The position numbers and the translations under genes are program-made. The notes under the pieces were generated by a model. It was not told the DNA's origin, ran no database searches, and saw only the letters and a list, made by a program, of their open reading frames with translations. Below are positions 8,743-17,182 of a stretch of 61,180 nt of DNA, piece after piece (within the stretch, counting starts at the first letter, position 1; every line of letters begins with the position of its first letter). The DNA comes from Erythrobacter sp. (GTDB lineage: Bacteria; Pseudomonadota; Alphaproteobacteria; Sphingomonadales; Sphingomonadaceae): positions 1-61,180 of the forward strand of contig JASBTD010000031.1 in assembly GCA_030148605.1 (NCBI GenBank), in the 5' to 3' direction.

Positions 8743-9786
8743 ATGATCGAAAATCTCGACACCGCAGTTCGCTTGATCACGGTGGGGGCAAGCTTGCTCT
8801 TGCTGACGCTGCTGATCGCCGGTCGGGTGCGCACGCCGGTAAAAATTGCTTTGGGCGGCTTGCTGCTCTCTGCCGTGGCATATCTGATCAATTCTTCGAC
8901 GGTCATTCACCCCCCGACTACGATGCGACCCTATGTCGATCTTGCCTCGATCTTCACGCCCTTCTGGACATGGTTGTTCGGTCGGAGGTTGTTCGAGGTT
9001 GAGCCTCCGCGCCAGGCGTTGTGGATCGTGGCCCCTGCATTGATAGCCAGCTGGTTCATCGCACATTTTATCGACTGGACCGATCCGCTAGGCTTTTACA
9101 GCATCCATATCATTTCGCTCGGGCTGGTGGTTGACCTACTGCGCGTTGCATTGCTCGATCGCGCGGACGATCTGGTCGAGAAACGCCGCCTGATCCGGTT
9201 ATGGTTACCTCTGCTGGTGGCAGCCCAGACCGGCGGGGTCCTGCTCTATGAAACGATCGTCGGCCCATCGGCACCGGTCCCGCAAGTGCAGCTTACCAAT
9301 GCATTCCTGATCCTGGCGTTGACGCTTTTTGCCGGCCTTGCGCTTTTACGGACTGATGACGAATTGCTGGCTGAAAGCGGAGCTGTGGTAAGCGCCGGCG
9401 TAGCCACCTCGCGATTTTCCCCGTCCGAGACGGTGCTGAAACAGAAGCTGGACGAGATCATGGAAGCCGGTTTCTACCGCACGCCCGGCCTTGGCATTGC
9501 CATGCTGGCCGAACATCTCGGCACGCCCGAGCACCGCTTGCGCGCGCTGATCAACCAGCGGCTTGGCTATCGCAATTTTTCCGCATTTCTGAATCGCCAC
9601 CGGATCGCCGAAGCACGCACGATTCTCTCCGATCGGGAGCATGTTGACTTGCCGGTGCTGACCATCGCGATGGATCTCGGCTATAATTCGCTGGCAACGT
9701 TCAATCGTGCATTCAGAGCGGAAACCGGAACAACTCCAAGTGATTACAGGCGCGAAGCGCTCGCCAACGCCGCCGATCAGAACTGA
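8743..9786 (+). CDS. AraC-family regulator with a seven-helix-type membrane N-terminus
   Basis: 347 residues. The first 200 are hydrophobic, with about six to seven predicted membrane helices. A linker follows, then an AraC-type DNA-binding domain from about 230 to 345 (LNRHRIAEARTILSD; a second helix-turn-helix in TIAMDLGYNSLATFNRAFRA and the ending ETGTTPSDYRRE). Membrane-bound AraC regulators probably sense an envelope or lipid signal. The adjacent same-strand gene is a membrane fatty-acid-hydroxylase-type enzyme, a plausible partner or target. No dyad operator was recognised. Confidence 0.85.
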   Translation: MIENLDTAVRLITVGASLLLLTLLIAGRVRTPVKIALGGLLLSAVAYLINSSTVIHPPTTMRPYVDLASIFTPFWTWLFGRRLFEVEPPRQALWIVAPALIASWFIAHFIDWTDPLGFYSIHIISLGLVVDLLRVALLDRADDLVEKRRLIRLWLPLLVAAQTGGVLLYETIVGPSAPVPQVQLTNAFLILALTLFAGLALLRTDDELLAESGAVVSAGVATSRFSPSETVLKQKLDEIMEAGFYRTPGLGIAMLAEHLGTPEHRLRALINQRLGYRNFSAFLNRHRIAEARTILSDREHVDLPVLTIAMDLGYNSLATFNRAFRAETGTTPSDYRREALANAADQN

Positions 9787-9900
9787 AAAAAGCGCCTCAT
9801 TTTCGAAATTGAACCGCATTTTCCAGCTTTGCGGAGCATTGTGCAAGGCTTCGCCCCAAATTTCGCTCGGGACTTCACAATGAAGAACGAGTGACAAAAC

Positions 9901-10806
9901 ATGGACAGTAGCTTCGAGTACTGGATCGACCGGATCCAGGATCATTTCATCAACGTTTTCACCTTCGACCTGGGCCGGTATCTGATTGCTGCCAGCGCGG
10001 TAAGCTTGTTGCTATTGCTGGCCAGGAACTGGTCCGACGCACGGCGCATACAGGACCGCCGCTCCACCAGGGCAGACTATGTGCGCGAGATCAGTTCATC
10101 CTTTCGCACGGTCTTCTTTTTCGCGATCACCGGCCTTGCCACGGTCCTGATGATCGAAGGCGGAATCGTGCAGGTTCATCAAGGCCCCTATGGTGCAGGC
10201 CTGTTCCTGCTCCAGCTCGCAGCGATTACGCTGTTTCACGATACATATTTTTACTGGATGCACCGGGCGATGCACCACCGCAGATTGTTCCGCGCAGTCC
10301 ATCTCCACCACCACAAATCGCGCACTCCCACCGCTTGGGCTGCCTATAGTTTTTCCGCGTGGGAAGGGATTGCCGAAGCCGCCTTCCTGCCGATTTTCCT
10401 GCTGCTGACTTCGCTGTTGGGCATCGCCTTTATCGACTTTGTGATCTTCATCTATCTCGGCTGGATGATTATTCGCAATGCGACTGGCCATTCCGGAGTC
10501 GAGATGTTTCCGGCCGGTTGGGTAGACAACAAGTGGCTGGATTGGCTCATCACCAACACCCATCACGATCTGCATCACAGCGAAGGCAATCACAATTTCG
10601 GGCTCTATTTCACCTGGTGGGACCGGTGGATGGGCACGGAACATCCACGTTATAAGGAGCGCTTCCGCGAAGTGGCCAAGCCGTTCTTTGGCAATCGGTG
10701 GTCTGCCTCGCAGGCCAACGACACGCTGGTTCTGGCGGGTGCCATATCGATCACAGCCATGTCGATCATGGCCACTCTTGCCAGCATGGGTGCGCTCACA
10801 GCCTGA
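9901..10806 (+). CDS. Sterol desaturase / fatty acid hydroxylase family protein
   Basis: 301 residues, an integral membrane di-iron oxygenase. The His clusters are clear: HDTYFYWMHRAMHH, HLHHH and THHDLHHSEGNHNFG. Four or five hydrophobic helices surround them. The family hydroxylates or desaturates membrane lipids, sterols or carotenoids using O2; the substrate cannot be read from sequence. It is separated by 114 bases from the membrane AraC regulator upstream and is probably functionally linked to it. Confidence 0.85.
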   Translation: MDSSFEYWIDRIQDHFINVFTFDLGRYLIAASAVSLLLLLARNWSDARRIQDRRSTRADYVREISSSFRTVFFFAITGLATVLMIEGGIVQVHQGPYGAGLFLLQLAAITLFHDTYFYWMHRAMHHRRLFRAVHLHHHKSRTPTAWAAYSFSAWEGIAEAAFLPIFLLLTSLLGIAFIDFVIFIYLGWMIIRNATGHSGVEMFPAGWVDNKWLDWLITNTHHDLHHSEGNHNFGLYFTWWDRWMGTEHPRYKERFREVAKPFFGNRWSASQANDTLVLAGAISITAMSIMATLASMGALTA

Positions 10807-10974
10807 ATTTGACTATCCAGCCACTGGCCCCGCATGAAGCCAAGTGGCTGGCAGGGCGGCTGCCGTACACTCTCAGCGGCGGCCGCCCCTTTCTTGTCTA
10901 ACGCGTACCGCGCTGCAATATCACGTGAACATCCACCCACCCATCGCGAGAAACGGAAGGCCTAGATATCTGGT

Positions 10975-11766
10975 CTATTCGCCTGTCAAATGCGCGACCA
11001 GCGTTTTGACCTTCTTCTGCCGCCATTGCGGCAGCGGCGCGACCAGCCAATAGGCGCGGCGGCCCGGATCGGGTCCTTCGAGGATCTCGAGCTTGCCCGT
11101 CGCAACCGCCTCTTCCACCAACGGATAAGGCAGGATTGCCTTGCCGAGGCCTGAGACCGCAGAGCTCAGCGCTTGCCCCGGATTGCCTGTGGTAACGCAC
11201 GCCTTCTCGCCATCAGGCAGCGCAACGCCAGGCCAGCTGATCCAGCTGTCCTGTGCATTTGGCGCGGCAACGACTACGCGCTGCGCCTCTGCCAATTGCA
11301 CCCCTTCCAGCTCGCCCGGCCCATCGACCAGCCGCACTGCCAGGTCGAGATTGGCTTCGGTGAAGTCCGCATTCTCATCTGCCACGATGTGGAACTGGAT
11401 TTCGGGGTTCGCTGCCTTGAAGCTGGCGAGCCGTGTGCCCAGCCACTGGGCGTAGAACTCGCGCGGTACGGCTATCGTGTAACGATCGGAGGCTTGGCCC
11501 GCCTGCATCGCCTGCACGCTTTCCTCGAACTTCAGGAAGCCTTCGCGCAGCGCATCAAGCCCGGCACACCCTTCGCCGGTCAGCTCCAGCCCTTTGCTGG
11601 TACGGCGAAACAGAACCACGCCCAGATGGTCTTCCAGCGCGCGAATTTGCTGGCCTACGGCAGCGGGCGTGACCGCCAGCTCGTCTGCCGCGCGCGTGAA
11701 GGAGAGATGCCGAGCTGCGGCATCGTAAACGCGCAAGGCATTCAAAGGCAGGTGAGTCCGCTTCAT
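10975..11766 (-). CDS. LysR-family transcriptional regulator (GcvA-like)
   Basis: 263 residues. The N-terminal winged HTH is clear (LPLNALRVYDAAARHLSFTR, AADELAVTPAAVGQQIRALE). A periplasmic-binding-like effector domain follows from about residue 90. It opens with the 'LPLNALR.F..AARH.SFT.AA.EL.VT' signature of the GcvA subgroup. It is slightly shorter than the usual 290-300 residues. No adjacent divergent gene shows an obvious target: apaG lies behind it on the same strand, and a 168-base gap separates it from the convergent desaturase gene. Confidence 0.88.
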   Translation of the reverse strand: MKRTHLPLNALRVYDAAARHLSFTRAADELAVTPAAVGQQIRALEDHLGVVLFRRTSKGLELTGEGCAGLDALREGFLKFEESVQAMQAGQASDRYTIAVPREFYAQWLGTRLASFKAANPEIQFHIVADENADFTEANLDLAVRLVDGPGELEGVQLAEAQRVVVAAPNAQDSWISWPGVALPDGEKACVTTGNPGQALSSAVSGLGKAILPYPLVEEAVATGKLEILEGPDPGRRAYWLVAPLPQWRQKKVKTLVAHLTGE

Positions 11767-11857
11767 GGTGAAGGCGATTTAGGGTGCTGGCCGCGATCCC
11801 GCAAGCGCGGGAATGCAACCCCGCGCCCTGCTAACTAAGGGTAACGCAGAAATCCGT

Positions 11858-12256
11858 TCAGTCGGCGGTTGCAGGCGCCGCGAGCGGAAAGAACGGGATG
11901 CGCACTTCCAGCGGCGTGCCGTCTTCACGGTAGAAGGTGTAGAATCCTTCCATCGAGCCATGCGGGGTTGCAAGCGGGCAACCCGAAACATAGTCATGGC
12001 TCTCACCCGGCTTGAGCAGCGGCTGTTCGCCCACCACACCTTCGCCATCGACATGGTTAACCATGCCGCGCGAATCCGTGATCCGCCAATGGCGGGTCCG
12101 CAATTGCATCGCCTCATGGCTGCCGTTCTCGATCCGGATATGGTAAACCCAGAACCACTTGCCGGCATCGGGTTGTGATTGTTCCGGCAGGAAGTTCACC
12201 GCGACCCGCACAGTGACGCCTTCGGTAGTGGCAGCGTGTTGGAACAGCTCTTTCAT
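11858..12256 (-). CDS. apaG: ApaG family protein
   Basis: 132 residues, the usual size. The single ApaG (DUF525, fibronectin-III-like) domain shows NFLPEQSQ, FWVYHIRIEN, LRTRHWRITDSRG, VVGEQPLLKPGESHDYVSGC and GSMEGFYTFY. ApaG has been linked to Co/Mg tolerance and AppppA metabolism in enterobacteria, but its biochemical role is unsettled. Here it stands between a LysR gene and a HCCA-isomerase-like gene on the same strand, without tight coupling. Confidence 0.93.
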   Translation of the reverse strand: MKELFQHAATTEGVTVRVAVNFLPEQSQPDAGKWFWVYHIRIENGSHEAMQLRTRHWRITDSRGMVNHVDGEGVVGEQPLLKPGESHDYVSGCPLATPHGSMEGFYTFYREDGTPLEVRIPFFPLAAPATAD

Positions 12257-12352
12257 GACGGCTTAAAGGTAACGATTAACGCGCCATCCTCAAGACCAGG
12301 CAGGGGGGAATCCGGCACACTATCCCCAAGAGTTGCACGAATGCGACTTTTG

Positions 12353-12958
12353 CTAACCACGCAGGAGTTCATCCTCGACCTGATCGAGCCGCTCCTTGCC
12401 GAAGAACATCTCACCATCCACGAATATGGTGGGGATGCCGAAAACGCCGCGATCCACGGCGTTCTGCGTATTGTCGATCAACCCTTGCTTCACTTCATCG
12501 CTTTGCGCGCGATCGAACAGATATTTCGCATCAAACCCGGCCGCAGCAACCGCTTCGCCAACCGCTTCGGGATTGGCCGCATCCAGATCCTGTTCCCAGA
12601 TTGCCGGCAACAGCGCTTCGGCAAACTGTACCCCGCGCCCGTCCATGTCTGCAGCATAGAGCATCCGCTGAAGCAGGATCGAATTGAACGGGAACTTCGA
12701 ATTCATGCGATATTTCGACAATTGGTGCCGCGTGATGAAGCGTTGCATTTCCAGCATCGCGTATTCGTTCTTGCCCTTCACCCCGGCGTCGCGGATCATT
12801 GGCGGGGCATTGCCGGTCAACTTGTGCATCCCGCCCAGAAAGACAGGAAACACATCGAGCTCTGCCCCGGTGCGGCGGATAAGATCGCGCAGCGGCCACC
12901 ATACCAGATAGGCATTGGGGCTGACGAAATCGAAGATCAGCTCGACGCGTTTGCTCAC
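12353..12958 (-). CDS. 2-hydroxychromene-2-carboxylate isomerase-like (DsbA/kappa-GST fold)
   Basis: 201 residues from a GTG at 12958, chosen because AGGAGA lies 6 bases upstream; a longer frame from 13000 adds unrelated residues. The thioredoxin-fold N-terminus has IFDFVSPNAYL, where Ser-Pro takes the place of the thiol motif, as in HCCA isomerases. The end contains GVFGIPTIFVDGEMFFGKERLD, the cis-Pro region of DsbA-like proteins. In aromatic degradation it isomerises a chromene intermediate with glutathione; with no aromatic pathway genes nearby, a general GSH-dependent role is equally possible. Confidence 0.85.
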   Translation of the reverse strand: MSKRVELIFDFVSPNAYLVWWPLRDLIRRTGAELDVFPVFLGGMHKLTGNAPPMIRDAGVKGKNEYAMLEMQRFITRHQLSKYRMNSKFPFNSILLQRMLYAADMDGRGVQFAEALLPAIWEQDLDAANPEAVGEAVAAAGFDAKYLFDRAQSDEVKQGLIDNTQNAVDRGVFGIPTIFVDGEMFFGKERLDQVEDELLRG

Positions 12959-13036
12959 AATTCTCTCCTCAAATCCCGCCCGATCGCGGCGGTTCGACAA
13001 GCATCAAGGCTAACAGCCCGGCCCGCAACAGGAAAT

Positions 13037-13044
13037 ATGGTTAA
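13037..13044 (-). promoter_or_regulatory. Possible CtrA-type half-site before the second tadG
   Basis: TTAACCAT is present on the minus strand (ATGGTTAA on the plus strand), 87 bases before the tadG-like start. TTAACCAT is a frequent alphaproteobacterial CtrA-type half-site, and CtrA commonly governs pilus genes. A single 8-mer is weak evidence. Confidence 0.25.
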
Positions 13045-13130
13045 CGCGGCATAAAGCACAAATACTCGGTATTTCTTAGCTGCGTCTGATGCATGCCCTC
13101 GCAAATGACTACCCAATGGGAAGAAATTGC

Positions 13131-14420
13131 ATGCGCAAGAAGCTGAGCAAGCTCATATCGAAGCTGCGCCGCGATATCCGCGGCAACGTGCTGATTGTGG
13201 CGGCCATCAGCGGTGCCGCAACTGTTGGCGCGGCAGGGCTTGGTGTCGACACGGTGCAATGGTTCCTGGCCAAGCGCCAACTGCAACAGGCGGTCGATTC
13301 AGGCGCGCTTGCAGGCGCGATGAGCCTGTACCGCGGCGACGGGATCACCGCCCCGGCAGAGAATTCGATTGACCGCAACTTCCCCGATGCCGTCACGATC
13401 GAACGCATCGTCAGCCCGCCCACCGTGGGCGCCTGGGCAGGCGACGCCAGCGCAGTGGAAGTGCAAGGCTTCGTCAATCGCAAGCTGCCTTTCTCCAGCA
13501 TATTCCTTGAAACCACGCCTGTGATCCGTGCACGTGCGGTCGCAACCACGGTTGCGGCTGGCCAGCCATGCGTGATTGCAACCGCGACCAGCGGCATCGG
13601 CATCAAGGTGTTTGGTACGGCCGATGTTGACCTCGATTGCCCGGTCGCTTCCAACTCGCCTGACGGCATCTCGGTTGACCTGACCGGCTCAAGCTTTCTC
13701 GACACGAACATGATCATGAGCGTTGGCGGGGTGGATTACAGCTCGAGCAATATTCCAGATGATACCGCGGTGGTTTCCTATGGTTTGCCGGTTGAAGACC
13801 CGCTTGCGAGCAAAGGGCTTACGCCGCCAACAAACCCTGCGGGTTGCGACTATAACAATTTCAACGTTTCACCGAGTTCAACCGTCACGCTCAATCCCGG
13901 CCGCTACTGCAACGGTCTGCGCATTCAGGGGACGGCGCGACTCAATGGCGGAATCTACATCATCGACCGCGGGACACTGCGCGTAAACTCAGGAGCTGTG
14001 GTCGAACTGGCCGGCACCGGCGGTGTGACGTTCGTCCTCACCGGGAACAGTTCTTCTACAGTCGCTGATGTAAACATCAACGGCAGCGCAACGATTGATC
14101 TGGCAGCGCCTACGGAGGCGGAAGCCACAGGTGCGCCTTTCAATGATGCGAAATGGGCTGGCATCCTGTTCTTTCAGGACCCTCTCGGCGATGGCACGCA
14201 GCACACATTCAACGGCGGTGCGGACATCGATCTCAACGGCATCATCTACATGCCGACCGGCGAACTGCTCTATAACGGCAGCGCCTCCCAATCGGCGCAA
14301 TGCCTGCTGTTGATCGGCGAGGTGGTCGAGTTTGGCGGTACCAACAATATCGCCAACAATTGCAACGATGACATCGACCGGAATCTGGCGACCGCCTGGG
14401 TTATCCGGGTGGTGGAGTAA
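13131..14420 (+). CDS. tadG: TadG-like Flp pilus assembly protein (second locus, intact)
   Basis: 429 residues from ATG 13131. The N-terminus is basic, then RGNVLIVAAISGAATVGAAG forms the single membrane segment typical of TadG-like proteins, followed by GVDTVQWFLAKRQLQQAVDSGALAGA. The long periplasmic part is rich in Gly, Asn, Ser and Thr, with repeated short strands (about 170-420), a likely beta-solenoid-like region. No von Willebrand A motif was recognised. It heads a three-gene run with two TadE-like genes, separate from the main tad operon, and may replace the IS-truncated tadG at 257-840. Confidence 0.8.
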   Translation: MRKKLSKLISKLRRDIRGNVLIVAAISGAATVGAAGLGVDTVQWFLAKRQLQQAVDSGALAGAMSLYRGDGITAPAENSIDRNFPDAVTIERIVSPPTVGAWAGDASAVEVQGFVNRKLPFSSIFLETTPVIRARAVATTVAAGQPCVIATATSGIGIKVFGTADVDLDCPVASNSPDGISVDLTGSSFLDTNMIMSVGGVDYSSSNIPDDTAVVSYGLPVEDPLASKGLTPPTNPAGCDYNNFNVSPSSTVTLNPGRYCNGLRIQGTARLNGGIYIIDRGTLRVNSGAVVELAGTGGVTFVLTGNSSSTVADVNINGSATIDLAAPTEAEATGAPFNDAKWAGILFFQDPLGDGTQHTFNGGADIDLNGIIYMPTGELLYNGSASQSAQCLLLIGEVVEFGGTNNIANNCNDDIDRNLATAWVIRVVE

Positions 14421-14424
14421 GCCG

Positions 14425-14910
14425 ATGCGCGGAATCATCCTCTCGTTTACCCGCCGCTTGCGGCGCGATGAAAAGGGCTTCGGCGCGATGGAACTCGCGC
14501 TGTCGTTCCCCTTTGTGCTGTTCCTCAGCCTGGGCATGGTCGATGCCTTCTTCATGGTTTCGACCAAGATCGATTATGAACAGGCGGCGCAACAGACCAC
14601 CGATTTCGCCTATGCCAAGCGGCCCAACACCGCTGACGGCACCTATCTGGTGAATGTGGCCAAGGCCGCAGCGGGTGTCGAAGCCAGTAATGTGACTGTC
14701 GAAATCTTCCTTGAATGTGATGGCGTGAGACAGTCTGACTTCACGTCAACCTGCGCCGTTTCAGAAATACCGGCGCGTTTTGTCAGCGTAGAAATCGCAG
14801 CTGACCAGCCCACTCACTTCGACTGGGCGGCATGGGCTAGCATCCTTGGTGTCCGGGGCTTTTCCAACACGGTGAGAATCACCGGCGACAGTCTGGTGAG
14901 GATCCAATGA
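14425..14910 (+). CDS. TadE-like pseudopilin (second locus)
   Basis: 161 residues from ATG 14425, 4 bases after the tadG-like stop. The N-terminus RRLRRDEKGFGAMELALSFPFVLFLSLGM carries the Glu-containing prepilin-like segment and membrane helix. The periplasmic part contains two cysteines (ECDGVRQ, TCAV). The stop overlaps the next gene (ATGA). It is expected to be processed by the CpaA peptidase encoded at 7369. Confidence 0.8.
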   Translation: MRGIILSFTRRLRRDEKGFGAMELALSFPFVLFLSLGMVDAFFMVSTKIDYEQAAQQTTDFAYAKRPNTADGTYLVNVAKAAAGVEASNVTVEIFLECDGVRQSDFTSTCAVSEIPARFVSVEIAADQPTHFDWAAWASILGVRGFSNTVRITGDSLVRIQ

Positions 14911-15311
14911 GCCTTTTTCGACGCATCCTTCGAGAACAGCACGCCGCGAGCACGGTAGACTTTGCCTTCGCTCTCCCCGTGCTGATCACGATCATCCTGG
15001 GCACCATGCAACTCGGTCACTATTTCCACGTGTCCGGTTCGCTGCAACACGCATTGGGTGAAGGAATTCGCCTGGCCAAGGTTGATCCCACCGCGACATC
15101 GGCGGATATCCGCGCCGAAGTTGAAGACGAAATGGCAGCGATCGACACCAGCAAGATCACCGGCTTTGCCTTTGTTCGCGGCACATCAAGCGGCATCGAT
15201 TATGGGGCAGTGGCAATCCGCTACAGGCTTGAGCCGATGATCCCGATGGTTCCCCTGACCGAAATGACGATCCAGGAAACCAAGGTCGCCTATCTTCCAG
15301 CCGGGGGCTGA
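14907..15311 (+). CDS. TadE-like pseudopilin (second locus)
   Basis: 134 residues. It has a short basic N-terminus, then AASTVDFAFALPVLITIILG, a TadE-type helix in which Asp replaces the usual Glu, and HALGEGIRLAKVD. The start overlaps the upstream stop by 4 bases (ATGA), so the three genes 13131-15311 form one translationally coupled unit. The end is convergent with metZ after 28 bases, with no strong terminator visible. Confidence 0.78.
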   Translation: MSLFRRILREQHAASTVDFAFALPVLITIILGTMQLGHYFHVSGSLQHALGEGIRLAKVDPTATSADIRAEVEDEMAAIDTSKITGFAFVRGTSSGIDYGAVAIRYRLEPMIPMVPLTEMTIQETKVAYLPAGG

Positions 15312-15339
15312 TGCCTGCGCGTATCGGGTTGCAGGACTA

Positions 15340-16545
15340 TCAAAGCCCTGCTGACTTAAGCGCCTGATCCAGATCCTCGATCAGATCCTGCGGGTCTTCC
15401 AGCCCTACATTGATGCGCAACAAGCCCTCGGTCACGCCCATGTCGGCGCGTGCTTCCTCACCCATATTGGCATGCGTGGTCGACGCCGGATGACACATCA
15501 GGCTGCGCGCATCGCCGATATTGTTTGAAATATCGACCAGTTGCAGCGCATCGAGAATGGCGAAGGCCCGCTCGCGGCTTTCCACATCGAAAGCGAAGAT
15601 CGGCCCCGCGGCGCTCATCTGCGACATCGCCAGTGCGTGGCGCGGATGGCTTGGAAGCCCCGGATGCAGTATTTTGGGCACGCGCGGCTCAAGAAACTGC
15701 CCCAGCTTCAGCGCATTCTCGCTTTGCCGCAAGGCACGCAGTTCCAGCGTTTCAAGCCCCTTCATCACCACCCAGGCGTTGAACGGCGCGATATTGGGGC
15801 CGGTGTTGCGCTGGAACGGCAACAGCACTTCGTTGATCCATTGCTCGCTGCCGCACACGGCACCGGCGAGCACTCTGCCCTGCCCGTCCATCAGCTTGGT
15901 CGCGGAATAGGCCACTACATCTGCGCCAAACTCCAGCGGGCGCTGGAGCGCGCTGGTGGCAAAGGCATTGTCAACCACAGTGGTAATGCCATGCGCCTTG
16001 GCCAGATCGCACACATATTGCAGGTCCACGATATCGAGCGTGGGGTTGGCCGGGGTTTCAAAGAAAAACACCTTGGTGTTGGGCCGGATCGCGGCATCCC
16101 ATGCGGCATCGTCCGCACTGTCGATCACAGTCGTTTCAATGCCGAATTTGGGCAACAGATTGTCAACCAGCCAGCGGCATGAACCAAACGCAGCTTTCGC
16201 AGCCACCACATGATCGCCAGTTTCCAGCTGGCATAATAGCGCCGTAGTCATCGCCGCCATCCCGCTTGCCTGCGCGCGGCACGCCTCGGCCCCTTCCATC
16301 AGCGCGATGCGTTCTTCCAGCATCGCCACTGTCGGGTTCTGCAGCCGCGAATAGGTCATCCCCTCCGCGTCACCTGCAAACCGGTCTGCCACGGTCTGCG
16401 CATCGTCATAGGTATAGCCAGAAGTCAGGAACAGCGCTTCGCTGGTTTCGCCATGCTCGCTGCGCCATGTGCCGCCCCGCACAGCCTGCGTTGCAGGGCG
16501 CCAGTTGCGAGTGATCGAACGGTCGGTTCCGGTGGTCTTCTTCAT
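15340..16545 (-). CDS. metZ: O-succinylhomoserine sulfhydrylase
   Basis: 401 residues, a PLP enzyme of the Cys/Met metabolism gamma family. It should make homocysteine from O-succinylhomoserine and sulfide. The PLP lysine lies in YSATKLMDGQGRVLAGAV, the diagnostic MetZ version of the SATK motif, and ETPANPTLDIVDL is typical. The TetR gene lies only 20 bases upstream on the same strand, so no room exists for the SAM-II riboswitch that often precedes metZ in alphaproteobacteria; metZ may be co-transcribed with tetR. Confidence 0.93.
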   Translation of the reverse strand: MKKTTGTDRSITRNWRPATQAVRGGTWRSEHGETSEALFLTSGYTYDDAQTVADRFAGDAEGMTYSRLQNPTVAMLEERIALMEGAEACRAQASGMAAMTTALLCQLETGDHVVAAKAAFGSCRWLVDNLLPKFGIETTVIDSADDAAWDAAIRPNTKVFFFETPANPTLDIVDLQYVCDLAKAHGITTVVDNAFATSALQRPLEFGADVVAYSATKLMDGQGRVLAGAVCGSEQWINEVLLPFQRNTGPNIAPFNAWVVMKGLETLELRALRQSENALKLGQFLEPRVPKILHPGLPSHPRHALAMSQMSAAGPIFAFDVESRERAFAILDALQLVDISNNIGDARSLMCHPASTTHANMGEEARADMGVTEGLLRINVGLEDPQDLIEDLDQALKSAGL

Positions 16546-16565
16546 ATGCGCGACGCTTAAGCCGC

Positions 16566-17105
16566 TTACAGGCCGCTCGCAACCAATCCTTCGCGCGCAG
16601 TCGCATCATGACCGACAGTTTCCAGCATCAAGGTGCCTTCGAGCAGCGTCATGATATAGCGCGCACCACTGGCGGGATCAGGATCGCCATCCGGCATCTG
16701 GCGCTCAAGCCAGGCGAGCTGCTTGGCCATCATCTGGTCAGCGGCCTCGCGATAGCCCGGAATACCTCTGGCCGCGCCTGCAACAATTTCCCACCACAAC
16801 ACCATGAAGGGCTGCATTCCCGGCTGCCTGCCCTGTTCGAGAATACGATCGAAACACTCCCGCCGTGTTTGCGGGCGCTCGGCCCCCATCGCCATCTCGA
16901 GCGCGGCAGAATAGACCCCGGCGACATATTCGAGCAGGTCTGAAATCAGCTGTTCCTTGTTGCCGAAATGATAGATCAGCATCCGGTCGCTGGTATCTGC
17001 GGCCTTCGCGAGGGGCCGCAGGCTTGCCCCGCCCAGCCCGTGTTCAAGCACATGCGCCGCCAGTTTCGGCAGCAAGGTTTCACGCGAGAGAGCAGGTTTC
17101 GTCAT
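16566..17105 (-). CDS. TetR-family transcriptional regulator
   Basis: 179 residues from ATG 17105; an upstream in-frame ATG at 17153 would lie inside the operator region and is rejected. The N-terminal HTH is visible (AAHVLEHGLGGASLRPLAKA, DTSDRMLIYHFGNKEQLI). The C-terminal ligand domain is mostly helical and unassigned. Two near-identical 16-bp palindromes lie immediately upstream, between this gene and a divergent membrane-protein gene, strongly suggesting autoregulation plus control of that neighbour. metZ follows 20 bases downstream. Confidence 0.9.
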   Translation of the reverse strand: MTKPALSRETLLPKLAAHVLEHGLGGASLRPLAKAADTSDRMLIYHFGNKEQLISDLLEYVAGVYSAALEMAMGAERPQTRRECFDRILEQGRQPGMQPFMVLWWEIVAGAARGIPGYREAADQMMAKQLAWLERQMPDGDPDPASGARYIMTLLEGTLMLETVGHDATAREGLVASGL

Positions 17106-17113
17106 TTTGTTCT

Positions 17114-17129
17114 TGTAGCGAGTGCTACA
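17114..17129. promoter_or_regulatory. TetR operator candidate O1
   Basis: TGTAGCGAGTGCTACA: perfect 6-bp arms TGTAGC/GCTACA around 4 central bases, lying 8 bases upstream of the tetR start codon. It matches the second site at 17146-17161 in 13 of 16 positions. Confidence 0.75.
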
Positions 17130-17145
17130 TTGGGATACCAGCATG

Positions 17146-17161
17146 TGTAGCACTTGCTACA
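17146..17161. promoter_or_regulatory. TetR operator candidate O2
   Basis: TGTAGCACTTGCTACA: the same 6-bp arms as O1, with the centre 32 bp away (about three helical turns). It lies 21 bases upstream of the divergent membrane protein start at 17183, placed to repress both directions. Confidence 0.75.
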
Positions 17162-17182
17162 ACAAAGATCGGAGACGTTCGC

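Noticed and set aside
12054..12065. ATGGTTAACCAT palindrome as a CtrA site
   Set aside because: It lies inside apaG coding sequence and is explained by codons for the conserved region; no nearby promoter is evident.
12179..13054. 291-codon plus-strand ORF opposite the HCCA-isomerase-like gene
   Set aside because: It is an antisense shadow; the minus-strand gene has a good ribosome site and clear motifs.
16546..16565. SAM-II riboswitch before metZ
   Set aside because: Only 20 bases lie between tetR and metZ, too short for the aptamer.
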